Positions 50,015 through 61,929 of a stretch of 64,000 nt of DNA are shown one piece after another. The stretch is taken from contig CAJQUW010006313.1 of assembly GCA_907163375.1 (NCBI GenBank), forward strand, positions 62,001 to 126,000. The letters run 5' to 3'. The notes under the pieces were generated by a model. The model was given only the letters and a program-made list of their open reading frames with translations, did not search any database and was not told the DNA's origin. The DNA comes from Prostheceraeus crozeri (taxonomy: Eukaryota; Platyhelminthes; Polycladida; Euryleptidae). Made by a program: the position numbers and the translations under genes. The stretch's first letter is position 1. The number at the start of each line of letters is the position of its first letter.

Positions 50015-50188
50015 AAATGGAGGTAGACGACTGAGAGGTCAACTACGATCTGCATGGTGCAACATTTTCAAAAGTGACTTTCGAAATAGGAAAATCGAGT
50101 GGACGGTAGCCGAAACCAGTCTCGCAATGAGCAGGATGGAGGAAATGAGCTGTCTAATGATCCGACTTGAAGCGGTGAACAGTTCTTG
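50015..50188 (+). mobile_element. LINE 3'-end coding scrap
   Basis: The frame reads NGGRRLRGQLRSAWCNIFKS, DFRNRKIEWTVAETSLAMSR and MEEMSC. This resembles the last residues of LINE proteins ('rgRpr.tWrr.i..dl...g..w.ea...A.dR..Wr'). Only this end is recognisable. Frame decay follows. Confidence 0.5.
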
Positions 50189-51977
50189 AAAACAGACTAA
50201 GTCGGTATTATGTAATTGACATCTCTATCAGGTCTACGAAGAGCCAGTTTAGTCTTCTTGATGCATTTTTCTCAATTGCATGACTTGTCTTAGCATCCTA
50301 ATATGTTAAGGGGGTTTCACTGTTCTCATTTACGATATTTTGGAAGAAATTTTCTTCAAGTGAATACTTTAATTCCTCTTTGTCAGGAATGCAATGTATT
50401 CAATTAAGTCAATAGCAAAGATCGCGTTCAAAAACCGTACTTTCTGTTACAATATACGGTCAAAGCATGATTTGCCATTCGAAATCCATATATATTTTCC
50501 TTTTATAGATCTACTATTCTGAGCATAAGTCATAAAAGATCAAAGCTCATAAATGGGATACATCAGATTTTCAGTTACTCTCGCGTAAGCAGGGACACTC
50601 GAATATCGCACATTCAAACAAAAACAATACATCATCAAAACATTCGTGGATTGGGAAGTAGTAGGAACAGTAGATTGGCCCATGTACTTTTCCTAGGAGA
50701 ACTTGCACATCATAAGAACACTTTAACAAGTCGATTTAGTATATATACTACGGAGTAGCTCTAAAATCCGCGAAGATACAAGTATTATTACTCGCAAATT
50801 GAGTCCCAAACTACCTGCTGTCTTCTTTACACTACTCTTATGATAGTGAAACAGAAACATGCTGACATACGGTTACCTAAAAAGCGTATCTAAAGATATG
50901 CAGCAAATTAGACGCAATGTAGTGCGTTTTGGAAACGTTTTTATGAATTGGGTTTGATGCATTCAAGGTGGCTGACCACAGTGATCAACAAAATATTTAA
51001 TAGCAAAGTTCTCGTACAGCATGAATGTCACACCCATCATCATCGTTTCCAGTCTGTGCAAGACCGTCAAACAATCGTAGAGTTCTAACTTTAAGACAAA
51101 TCGTTTCATTGTCTGGAAAAATACACAAGATTATGTAATAAATGCAACAGAATGCTAACAGGTTTGTTGCCAGTTATCAGCGTCAAAACGGTTGTGATTT
51201 ATTGCAGGATTCCAGGACAAGCCTTCTTTTATTTAAATTGATTAGGAAATTGACCGGGATGCAGCAAAACAATAGCCGACTAAAAAGGGGTCAATGACTT
51301 GAATTACCAATTTTGTTTATGATTTTAAATGTGCACTATATGCGATAAAAGCGACTGTTGTCGCATTGTTCGACACATTTTGCACTTTCATCTCTGCGAA
51401 GATTCAAGCAGAAGATACAGTATTGAAATATCGAGGTTTATGACTTCTAGGATACCGTACTCTATTTACGAGTAAATGCACTTTGCTCTTGCATGTCTGC
51501 TAGGATTCAACATGAAGCTACAATACTAAGATGTCAATACTTAAGGCTTCTAGAAGACATTGTTTATTTTGGAATTAGCAATGCGAGATAGACAAAACTG
51601 AAATATTGACAAATGTCGTCCATCAAAACGAAGAGATCCAAAAATACTAGAATTTAGTATCGTTGGTTGTACAAAATGTGACTTTATTGTAAAAAACATG
51701 TCTTGATGTATAGATGAGCGTATGAGCATGTGCTTTTAATAAGTAGGCATTTATTAGGGATAATGGATAGATTCTGGGTATGTATGCCAGGGATCCCAAA
51801 GTCACCTAAATTTTACTGATGTAATTTACATGCATGTCTGTGCTTCTTTCTACATTATTTGCATGAATATTTAAATGAGGTGTATTTTCTTATAAAATTT
51901 ACAAGCGAAAGTTTGAATTTTTGATTATATATTATTGGATTGTTTTTTGTTTTATAAAATGTAAAATAAGATCCTTT
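50189..51977. other. Unassigned AT-rich stretch
   Basis: No feature recognised. Confidence 0.4.
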
Positions 51978-52426
51978 GACGCACTTTTTTTAGATATGCT
52001 TTGTTGTATGGTCCGGAGACGTGGCCGCTAATAGACAGGATGGTGAATATTCTACGAAGCTGCGAGAGAAGAATGCTGAGAGCTATCGCAGGAGATGGCA
52101 GGATGGAGAGACAAGCGCGGAGGTAGCAGAGAAGTGTCGCACAGTGGACCTAGCTCAGAAGATCAGGCAGAGAAGACTCTGATGGTTCGGCCATGTAAAT
52201 AGAATGGAAGAAGGTTGCCTTGTGAAGGAAGTGGATGGAAGGAGGCAGAGAGGAAGACCGAAGAAAATGTGGAGAAGGTGCGTGGAAGATGTGGCAATGT
52301 TGGAAATCAGGGAAGAGCTAGCTCAAAACATAAGCAGTTGGAGAAGAGACATTGTCACACGTCCAACCCCAAAATAATGGGAAAATAAGGACGCCAAACG
52401 ATGATGATGACGACGCACTTTTTTTA
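51978..52426 (+). mobile_element. 5'-truncated RTE-like LINE with perfect 15-bp TSD
   Basis: The insertion body is 51993-52411. The direct repeats GACGCACTTTTTTTA at 51978-51992 and 52412-52426 are identical. The body encodes the LINE C-terminus: LLYGPETWPLIDRMVN, LRSCERRMLRAIAG, then in a shifted frame VDLAQKIRQRRL, WFGHVNRMEEGCLVKEV, RQRGRPKKMWRRCVEDV, SSWRRDIVTRP. It ends in a GATGATGAT tail. A frame change near 52110 and a TGA in place of the Arg of RLRWFGHV interrupt it. The perfect duplication indicates a young, dead-on-arrival copy. Confidence 0.92.
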
Positions 52427-55400
52427 ATTAAATATATTTCACCGATCCGGCCTTATCGATCAATCAATCACAAGCGAATTATCAGATTTAAAATTTACAT
52501 ACACACATCAGATCATAGATTATCATTTACAAAAAGCACAATGTAAATGCTCTTTTCTGAATTTTTAGATTTGAGACGAAGACATACATCTGTAATCTCG
52601 ATTGTATCGTTAATATATCAGTCGCCTCAAGTGTGGAGAATTAATTTGAAATTAATATTACATTCAGTCCATTGAGTGTTCTTTCTTCTGCAAAGTACCT
52701 CATCATATTTTACATTCCTATTATGAAAATACTATACGATCTTTGAAGAGTGGGATTCTCATTCTGTGGAGCCATGAGGGTGATCAGATATTTGCACAAA
52801 CATGTGTTAAAACATTGGCCGGTAGCGCTATATGCGTTTAAAACATCAGAGTTCCGAGAATTTGACGATGCTGGTATGCGGTCAATCTATTGTCCAACTT
52901 CTATGTGCAGCTCTCTAAGTTACATTGTCATTACGAATTTCATAACAACACTGCCCGCTCAATTTTCACTCTCAAGAGAAGCAATATCAGCAATTTCACA
53001 ATTATGTGGTAAAACTTTTGTCATAGTATCGACCTCTTATTTGATTTCTGAGGGTTCGAGGCCCAAAGGCAATCGCGGCAAATTGTAATTGGCCGCGACA
53101 GACTAACATAATACTGCGCATGTACAATTATGGGAGAGGAGGAAGAGAGCGAACATCGAAGAAGAACGAACATCAGAGGAGTACGAACAGGGAAAAGAAC
53201 GAACATCAAGGAGAACAAACACCGGGAACGGACGGACAACAACACCTCCTCCGTGACACTTTGCTTTCGACTGACAATATTCTTCGGCGATGGACGCTGC
53301 CCCTCATAACGCATAAGTTCAGACGGTGTCATTTTTACTCTTTATTATTATATTAGTTATTATGATAATGTCAAATTTTATTGAAAGCTATGATTTTATG
53401 AGGTGTTGAATAAAGTTTAATTGTACATGTGTCTTGCTATTCCTTTAGTCAACTCTGGACGCGTTATCTTTTGTAATTTATAAAATTTTGAGTAAGCAAT
53501 AAAATTTGAGTCATCAAAAAATTGAACCTATATTTATTTATTTAAGGACGAGTTATCTCTCCTTTAGATTTTTGATTAAAAAGTCAGTGATTTGAAACGA
53601 ACCCTAAGTAATTAGCTAGTAAGCTATTTTAGCTACAAAAAAAAGCTAATTACACATCTACTGATGAACTATTTCAAGAGGTGAAGATGAATAATTATCA
53701 TTCGGTTAAGTACTGAAAAGAATGATTTTAATTAGTAGTGCTTCTGATGCTGGATGTGACCCGACTCGACTTGTGCATTGATAATCTGGCCGTGATCCAA
53801 AAAAGTCTGGCCATCCCTAATCTGGCCTATATCATACATCTACATGCTGAAATATTCCATATAACTCACAACTATGGCTCACGATCCAAAAAGTATCATT
53901 TTTGTACCATGCTTATGATGACATTCAGAAACAATACATAACTATCTTACAGTTCTTGTTTCCTGGCCATCGTCGCTTAGCTGATTTATCAAAAGTTGTA
54001 ATTGCACACTTGTTAAGTGTTCAAAGTTCACCATTTATTTCCTGTACGAAAGTTAACTACAATTGATGCATGAGACAGCGATCGATTGCATTGAATGACC
54101 AAATTTAGATAACTAATTACGTGCCCTTGTCTGCGTGAAAGTTTCAAACGCCATTTCCCTCGTTCGTCTCACGATTGAATTAGGTTCGGAGATAATCACC
54201 ACATAAAGCACAGGAGACAAATATGAATGAACTTGTCAAATGACAAAATTTCAACAGTGAAATGAATTCATTGATTTTGATCTACATTTCCAAGTAATTA
54301 TACCAAATGGCTTACTTAGCACTCTACATTATTGAACACAAGGAGCGTGTAACATGAATTAATGACATAAAAGAACCAAGTCAAGCTGTTACAGTTTTTG
54401 CACAATGCACAATTGGTCAGCATGTAATGTATTGTGAATCATTTCAAGCAGCAAAAGCATTCGTTCATGAAACAAAACTATAAATACATAATGATTCAAA
54501 TTTGAATCATTTTCTTCGCATCTGATATCTTGATGATGATTATACATAAATGAGGCAACTTAGGCCTGACTGTTGAATATATTCAGTTCATCAGCTCTCA
54601 AGCATAATGGCCGATTCATGTAAACATGCGACAACAAAACCTCGGAAGTGTATTTTCAGACCATTTACATGTGCATAAATGCACATAATGCAAAAATGGG
54701 GTCTCTACAACGTCATATGCTTGTAGAACTGATTTTTAAAAACTTAACGCAAAATGCAAAGATAGCTGACGGAGAGCTGCAACAATCGACTCGGCGAAGT
54801 TAAACAAACTGATTTGTGTGAATATGCCTTTACCGGTTATTCAAATTATTGTTTTTTAGAGATAGTCGGTGATCTAGTTGCTGACGTAAATAATCAGCGC
54901 ATTTTTAACGTTGACAACAAAATACTTGACAATCTCTAAATGCAAAAATCAACAATTTAATACGTAGGAGCGCGTAGTAGCCATTCTAATAAAAACTTAA
55001 CACTGTTATCAGTATATCAGCATTCAATCTTGATTGATGCATATTTAAGAAAAATACATGCACTACTTCAAAGTTCAAGACATTTCTATTTTCCTCACTA
55101 AAACACTCTTATTTCTCATACGATGATGAAAGTCATCCCAGTAGCCATTTATAATAGAATATAATGCTTACTAATTTAAATTATTAGTTAAAGTAGTCCT
55201 AAGGAGGACTGATGGCGTTCTCCAATTATATAATAGACAAATGAAATGAAGTATTTTTTCGATAATTGTTTCAAAAACATTCAGTTTCGCATGTCCATTG
55301 CACCCATGTACAAAATACGAGGGTACTTTTGGGGGCAGAATAAGCGTGAAAAGTCAAGAGCAACAATGCTAAAACCAGTTAGCTCTTCTTGTTTGTCTGC

Positions 55401-56245
55401 GGAACCAAAGGAAGTGTCACTCACATTATAAAATCCAACCAACAGTACAGCAGACAGTGAATCATGAATTTTAGCCAGTCCACATGTACAATTCACACAC
55501 GAATTTAATGGTGCATGACAGACCACTAGGAAGCACAGATCATACCTCTGTAGAAATGCCGTGATATAATAGATGGAATTCGGTTGAATGGTGGCAAACA
55601 GAGAGGCATTCCTTATTATATTCTTTGAGTCGATTAGATTTCTTCATATTCCAAGTAACAGGGTAAATCCGGATTTTACTCCCACTTTCTGACGAAAACA
55701 TGTCTTCTGATGATTACTTTGACAAAAATGGATCAAATGACGTATTTTCACGTCTGAGATTTTTGATATGTGTAGTATACGAGACAATATTTCATAAGCT
55801 AAAGAAAGTCATTGAACATGCCTGAAAATTAGATAAGATTTGTGGATTCCCTAAAATACGCATGTCCTAGGCAGCAGCACCACTAATTCAATCCAATCTC
55901 AAACATGTGATATTACTCAAAAACGGATAAAATGCATCTGGCTATATGGTCAGTCTGCTCAATTTAATTTTTATGCAGTATGAAGTTGATACATCTATGT
56001 ACATAAAAAAACTCATATGTAATGTATGTTCATACGTTATGAATACTGATTTTTACAGAACTTGTAGATATTTAGATCGTTAAGTTATTTCGTCACTCAA
56101 GTAAATATGTAATTGTCAAAATTTTTATTCATCAGCATTTCATAAAAATGCACGTAAATCCCTCGACATAGGATGACAATTATGCAATGCATTTTTACCT
56201 TCGTTAGATACCTAGTACCATTATTTAACTTATACCGAGTACCGA
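52427..56245. other. Long stretch without firm features
   Basis: 53113-53245 has purine-rich near-repeats with AAGAACGAACATC. 53084-53427 starts TGTAATTGG and ends TTGTACA with AATAAAG near the end, but no direct repeats flank it, so I do not call an LTR. No gene is supported. Confidence 0.4.
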
Positions 56246-56420
56246 GTTTAACATATAACTCGAGTAGGGGCTGGCAAGAAAGCCTAGGGAAAATACTGTA
56301 GCCCAGTACTACCTGTTGCACATCATAATCATCATCATCCATCTTAATATTTCACTGATGTCAATCATTTTGGCTATCCTATCTTGCCAGCCCTACTCGG
56401 CTTAAGTTAAACTATGTTTA
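56246..56420. repeat. Small foldback around GAGTAGGGCTGGCAAGA
   Basis: The left arm (about 56246-56290) has AGTTTAACATATAACTCGAG, TAGGGGCTGGCAAGA and AGCCTAGG. The right arm (about 56365-56420) has the reverse complements (TCTTGCCAGCCCTACTCGG, TTAAACTATG). The spacer includes a TCATCATCATCC run. It lies 55 bases upstream of the hammerhead-like motif at 56472 and could belong to the same element. Confidence 0.55.
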
Positions 56421-56471
56421 ATGTTTGCAATTGCTTACATAGCACTACTAACCTTTAAATGAATCTTTTTT

Positions 56472-56515
56472 GTACCTGAAGATGGTCTGTGGATGCTGAC
56501 CGAAAAATTTTGTAT
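56472..56515 (+). ncRNA. Hammerhead-ribozyme-like motif
   Basis: Order: GTAC (stem I), CTGAAGA (core), one extra T, GGTC...GACC (4-bp stem II), GAAA, AATTTT, GTAT (stem I, with one G-U pair). Stem III is again a self-complementary AAAUUU next to the cleavage position. The arrangement equals that at 12445 and 61099, including the single extra base before stem II. No Penelope coding sequence is recognised nearby, so this may be a solo 3' repeat. Confidence 0.5.
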
Positions 56516-59512
56516 GCAATCAATTACAATCGTTTAACATCAAAACATTCCTGATTCTTTCTAACATCATATCAAACAACTGGATATTAACTTAGGCATG
56601 GTTTGGTTTAATTGCCGTTCAAGAGCCCCATTAATGACTTCCCATTCATTGAGGGATCCCAGATACTATATTTTGAGATCCTTGAACGAATAATTGAACG
56701 TAGTGACCAGAAGGCTTATTTGCAAATCGCATGTGGAAAAAGCGAATTCCCTTTATTTCGATTGATGTCGAGTATCCGGTAGCTTGAATGGCGTTGCCGA
56801 TTTTTTTGCTCCGACATTATTTATTTGTGCTATTAGACACATGTCAGAATGTTTCCTTTAATCTTCCATTCGAAAGATAACCGTAAAATAAAAGAAGCAT
56901 TTTACCATGTGCCAAGCACACGGATTTGTGGTCTACGTATCATCAAACAAAGCAAAAAAATGATCACTTCGAATGCATATGGTGCGATGATGACGAAACA
57001 TAGTTCTTTTCTATGACGGGAACAAATGAGGTGTCAGATCTCGAGAAAGAAGAATTTGAAAGAGATCCTATGGTCTATAGGCCTATTCGGCATACAATAA
57101 TTGATTTGAAACATGTTTGTTGTCACTTAGCCAGAATTGTAACAGCATTTAGATGAGCAAACTTTCAAAGTCATTCCGCCATAATCAACTCGTACTTTGT
57201 ATGGCAAAATTCAGATTCCGATCAATTTTGACATTTTCGATGAAGGCCAATAAGGTATTTTGCCATTTAAGTTTGTATACGGAGTACAACCAGAAAACTA
57301 GTGTGATTCCATTCACTAATCGCCTAGTTTCACATCTTCACTTTTCTTGAAATCCAAAATTGAATCGATCCTCCTCAAATACACCGGCTAGAAATGATAA
57401 AAATACGTGTTTTGATATAATACACGTAAACACAAAGCATACTACTTACGAGGTCAATTAACGATTTTAGTCCCAATGTAATAATCATCTTTCAACATTC
57501 AGTCAGTGATCTGTAATTCATAAATTTCCATTTTCGAAGTATTTTATAGAATAACACATGAATTTCTACAGCAATCTGGCAACAGTCTAGTTTTAGCGGC
57601 CATTTTGGATTTTGCCTTCTGCAAAAAACGAGATTTCATCTTTTAAAATGTTCAAATGTCTGATGCTTTCAGCATCCGAATGGTAGATCACAGGTGGACA
57701 ACTTTTCAAGTTAATCACGAGTCCGACCTGCAGTGATCCATTGGAGAAGAGTTCGTTCTCATGTGTGTAACTGAAGAACACACTGCAATTGCTTTACATG
57801 TAGTTTGCAACAGTGGTGGCTTGATTTATTGATGCACAATTTTTGATACCGGTAGGCGGCAACACATGAGTTAGATTAAGACGAAAGAATAGGCACAACT
57901 TGTCCTGTAACCGACGCTGTCTGTTCCGTTACTGACGTTGCTTGTCCAGTAGCCGACGTTGATAGAAATAATACTTTAATTAGAACAAAACTTACTTCGT
58001 GTGGTCGCCACATGCATAAATCTTTTTACAATGATCAATATCACACACTGAGACGAAAGAAATTACAAATCATAACTGAAAATGTGGAAGGCAAATTTCA
58101 CTCTGAAAGTGGGAGAAAAATTCCGGATTTACCCATTAACGCTTGTATTTGGAGACACTCACGGTACAGTAGTCTTATCGAAAATACAATCATGTATTTG
58201 TCAATGAAACTAAAGCATCATAACATTCTATATCTTCTATATGAGTCCTGCGATGTTGCGACCCACCGTACCTAAATTGCGAGTTCAATACTAATTTAGT
58301 CTGATGTAGATATTGAATCCACGTTTTCACGTTGCAATCAGCAATGGTTGTCATTTAATGTTACTGTCTTTGATGTTTTATGTCTCAAACGTTGACTCAC
58401 TACCGTATGGAGATCACCTTGCTAAAGTGGAATCGATATGAAATGACTTACATTAATGAAGAAGACGAGCATGATTAATTTATGATTACATTTTCATTCC
58501 TCAGAGAATTAGTGAATATCCCAAGTGTTGCTAAATATGAACACCATTTTGCCGAAATAAGCATGTTCATTCTACTGCGCTCACGAAGAATTTTCAGGAA
58601 GTGATAGTTGTACATCATCAAATCGCCCACAGTTCGTAATCCGCATTTTTGAAAATTGTAGGGACAAAGTATGTATTCTTATCAGTCTTTATCAATCTGT
58701 CTAATTTTTTAGATAAATAAAAGCGACGAAGAATTTTAGGAACGTTTCACATGTGTCCTCCTGATAAAATTATAATTGACTTAAAAAACCAGTCGATTGC
58801 AATTCCATAATACTGGCCATCGAATTAAAAAAAACTTATTAGTTTATGACGATAAAAGTAGAAAAAACGTCAGAGAAATCATAGTATTGGCATAGGTTGG
58901 ACAGAATCTTTCTGACCATTTAGAGATAGTGATAGTCTATGTCTGTGGAACGTAGCACTCGAAAGTCTTTTAGCCGCTCTCAGTTGTCAGAATGCAGAAT
59001 GCACCATAATGCGATGATTGCCTCTAACAGACTTTTGAAGGTTAGACAGATTATACTACGAGACCCCTCCCAACCCCAACGCATATACGCTATATAGGCT
59101 GCACTTCTATGCCCAGGCAATAATTCCAATGTGCACATAGTACATACGCAATATATTTCTCATGTTTTTCATGGCATGTATACGACTCTCGCAAGTGATT
59201 TTTGAAATGACTGCAAAATGCAGCATTCAGCTGATATTTTACAACATGATTTGTATGCATTATTCTTTATTGCTGCCCATACTTATATTATATTATTCGG
59301 AGTCCGACCGAACTGAAAAAAATGGTGCATGGTGTACTTCTATTGAGAGCCATCAGAAAAGTATCGTCATCGTCACACGGATGCGTGTAAGCGCAGGATT
59401 GATGTGGCTGAATTAGGGGTAATGTATGATATTCATGGGACACGCTTCTTTAACCTAGATATTGAGAAAATGTTTGAGACGACTACAACTTGTGAAAGAC
59501 ATACTACTCAAT
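56516..59512. other. Unassigned stretch
   Basis: No feature I can support. A minus-strand open segment at 57593-57781 has plausible splice-like sites but no recognisable similarity. Confidence 0.4.
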
Positions 59513-60755
59513 TTACTTAGAAAGGAAAGAAACTCGCATTCGAAGAAGCTGGGAAAAATATGTTTCTTCTACATAGATCTCATTCACTCCGCGATTTTTC
59601 ATCCATTCTGCTCGTGTTACTAGTGTTGGACGTCGGCAAACGTCTTTAAACCGCCAGTCATTAATTTCTTTTGGCCAGGAGTCTTCTTGCAATCTTTGCA
59701 CATGGCTATACCAGGGGAGTGTGTCCCATCGAATGGCAGCTTCCAAGTAATGGATGCCAGGTCGCCTCCTAAGGTCTTCTGTAGGCACCCGTTCAGCTAG
59801 TTGTTTAGGAAAAATCCACCTTATCATCGCGTTGTCTTTGCAACTCAAACGATTAAGGTCTTCTACTGTGATTGGCCACGTGTAACTGGGATAAACCAGC
59901 ACACTACTCACACACATGCTGAAAACATGGCCTCGAGTTTTCCCATCTGAACGGAATGCTGATGCTAAATTCACATCATCACTGCAGCCACCTGCTTGAG
60001 ATAATAAGGCTTCGGAATAGCTTAATAGTGATCGTGATCAATCTGCACACGGGTAGTGGCAAGGACGTCTAGATATATTAAAGGCCACTACTTATGATAA
60101 ATCTAGTTGTCCTTGATAGTGGTAACTAGCGGGGAAGGGGAGGGGGACATCAGCGCAACATTATCTAGATCTGAAGCTGGGATTATCTCTCAATGCATCC
60201 GCAATCCCTGAACATTCATGATGAATCCATCTCTTGCAGCCGACACAGTAGATCGAGGTATCCTCACGCTTCGCCTGCATGCACCACATGGAAATCTGCC
60301 TTTGTACTTTTGGTGCACGATCATCCTGGCATGCACAATGCACAGTGCATTATTTTGGTTTTGCTCAGATTCATCCGAAGACCATCTTTCCAGGTACTTT
60401 CCAAGTACATCTTTGCTCAAAACACTCAAGCGAATCTGTCGAAATAGCCAAATCATCTCCATGCAACAGTTCATGTTGAAAACCTGATTGAAATTCCTGA
60501 GAAATGGCGTCCTTGTCAATCACAAAAAGAACGGGGCTCAAAACTGATCATCGATGCGCAACAGCTATCACTTCTAATTCATTACTAAGACCATCCCTCA
60601 TTCTCATTCTAGATCTTGTGTACCGATACATGGCCTCAACAGTCAGAATGATCCACTCCTCAGCACCAACTATCATCATTGCCCACCATAACACCTCTCT
60701 CCTCACCCATCATAAAGAAATAATAGATGAATTTGAACTGGACTTTTTTCATACT
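59513..60755 (-). mobile_element. LINE fragment with RT and embedded zinc-knuckle
   Basis: On the minus strand the order is: VRREVLWWAMMIVGAEEWI and EAMYRYTRSRMRMRDGLSNE (RT fingers/palm), SVLSPVLFVIDKDAISQEF, ELLHGDDLAIS (degenerate YADD box), then a Cys/His motif CGACRRSV...YCVGCKRWIHHECSGI, then NLASAFRSDGKTRGH, YTWPITVEDLNRLSCKDNAM, EDLRRRPGIHYLEAAIRW and HVQRLQEDSWPKEI. The CxxC...CxxCxxWxHxxCSGI insert between RT and the C-terminal block is a hallmark of one common animal LINE group. The endonuclease part is missing and there are several frame changes, so the copy is dead. A separate insertion follows at 60809. Confidence 0.85.
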
Positions 60756-60882
60756 GCCTAGACCCCACTAAGACATGAAGATACTAGGAAAGAGTTAGTG
60801 ACCATTAGCAAGTGATTCAAAAGAACAGGGGTGTCTTCTTAGGTTTATTGGCTAAAAGAATTACTAAAAACAATATGTACAG

Positions 60883-60918
60883 GCCCAACGTTTCGCGTGT
60901 TCACGCTTCCTCAGGGGC
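60883..60918 (-). ncRNA. Hammerhead-ribozyme-like motif (left arm)
   Basis: Mirror copy of the motif at 61099-61134, identical in sequence when read on the minus strand. Confidence 0.6.
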
Positions 60919-61098
60919 AAAACAGATAAGACCTACGGCTAAAATCGTCAGTACAGCACAGGAGAGCGCTCTATCTTAGAGCGTTGTCCTTTTATACGTT
61001 CTGGTTCCCGCACCAGAACGTATAAAAGGACAACGCTCTAAGATAGAGCGCTCTCCTGTGCTGTACTGACGATTTTAGCCGTAGGTCTTATCTGTTTT

Positions 61099-61134
61099 GC
61101 CCCTGAGGAAGCGTGAACACGCGAAACGTTGGGC
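61099..61134 (+). ncRNA. Hammerhead-ribozyme-like motif (right arm)
   Basis: GCCC (stem I), CTGAGGA, one extra A, GCGTG AA CACGC (5-bp stem II with tiny loop), GAAA, CGTT, GGGC (stem I). Stem I and II pair fully and all core bases of CTGANGA and GAAA are present. Stem III is only the self-complementary ACGU. An identical copy lies on the minus strand at 60883-60918 in the left arm, so both strands would give the same RNA. Confidence 0.6.
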
Positions 61135-61257
61135 CTGTACATATTGTTTTTAGTAATTCTTTTAGCCAATAAACCTAAGAAGACACCCCTGTTCTTTTGA
61201 ATCACTTGCGACATGAAAAGTCTTCTGTATGCGGCTATCATGCTCAGTGACCATTAG

Positions 61258-61929
61258 TGAGTGCGATATTACCTGCACAGGAGGACAGACTCGACTCGAA
61301 CGATGAACCTTTTGCAACTTCGTGTCTTCGTGCGGCCCTTCACCAACAGAGCTATCTTATCATCCTGTTCTTATAGAGAAACTGAAGCAGTTTACTCGAC
61401 ATTTCTCTGAGTGACCATTGCTCCGACTTTATTCAAGGATGTGACAGCTCTTCCGTATGGCTCCTCACAAGTTCTTCCAATCGTGGACATTGTTGAGGCT
61501 ATGTTCGACTAGTCACTATTATTTCTTCATGAATATCTTGGAACGGCTGGCTGGATGAATTGCATAGAATTTTTTCCAAACAGCAGTCATCCATTCTAGC
61601 GTCGCACCTGAACCATTGGAGACAAATTCTTCTTATATTGTTATTTGTGACTTGACTGACACCACACGCCCAATACACCGCCCTTATGTCACAACTCATG
61701 TCACTTCACTGCAAAACGTCAGTCATTTGCAGATAATATGAATAGTTCGCATTCTACTTGAGCATATCACGTCAACCTTTATTTACTATAATCGTTATTT
61801 TCATAATGACACTACGTTTAATACACTGACATGGATTACAAATGAGTTCGAAATTATAGATTCAAGCTGAAATTTTTAATTTTCCATACTGTTTGGCATA
61901 CTAAGAATCAACCGGACTTACGAATAGTT
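61258..61929. other. Unassigned stretch
   Basis: No recognised gene; a minus-strand open segment at 61499-61699 has no family resemblance that I trust. Confidence 0.4.

Larger units (their letters stand above)
60808..61209. repeat. Perfect palindrome, 198-bp arms, 6-bp loop
   Basis: Left arm begins GCAAGTGATTCAAAAGAAC and the right arm ends with its reverse complement. The centre is CCAGAACG-type sequence on both sides of TCCCGC. I compared both arms base by base and saw no difference. Confidence 0.93.
60797..61257. mobile_element. 437-bp palindromic Penelope-like insertion with 12-bp TSD
   Basis: The insertion 60809-61245 is flanked by identical AGTGACCATTAG copies (60797-60808 and 61246-61257). 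It consists of two reverse-complementary arms (60808-61005 and 61012-61209) with no mismatch that I can find over 198 bp and a 6-base loop, plus a 36-base tail (61210-61245). Each arm carries a hammerhead-like motif, a TATAAAAG box and AATAAA-like sequence (CCAATAAACC). It looks like two head-to-head pseudo-LTRs of a Penelope-type or non-autonomous hammerhead-bearing retroelement. There is no coding sequence. Arm identity and the perfect duplication imply a very recent insertion. Confidence 0.8.

Noticed and set aside
53084-53427. Possible solo LTR (TG...CA-like ends, AATAAAG near the end)
   Set aside because: No target duplication, primer-binding site or coding neighbour; the ends are too generic.
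57593-57781. Minus-strand open segment as a host exon
   Set aside because: Splice-like sites exist but there is no homology and no phase partner.
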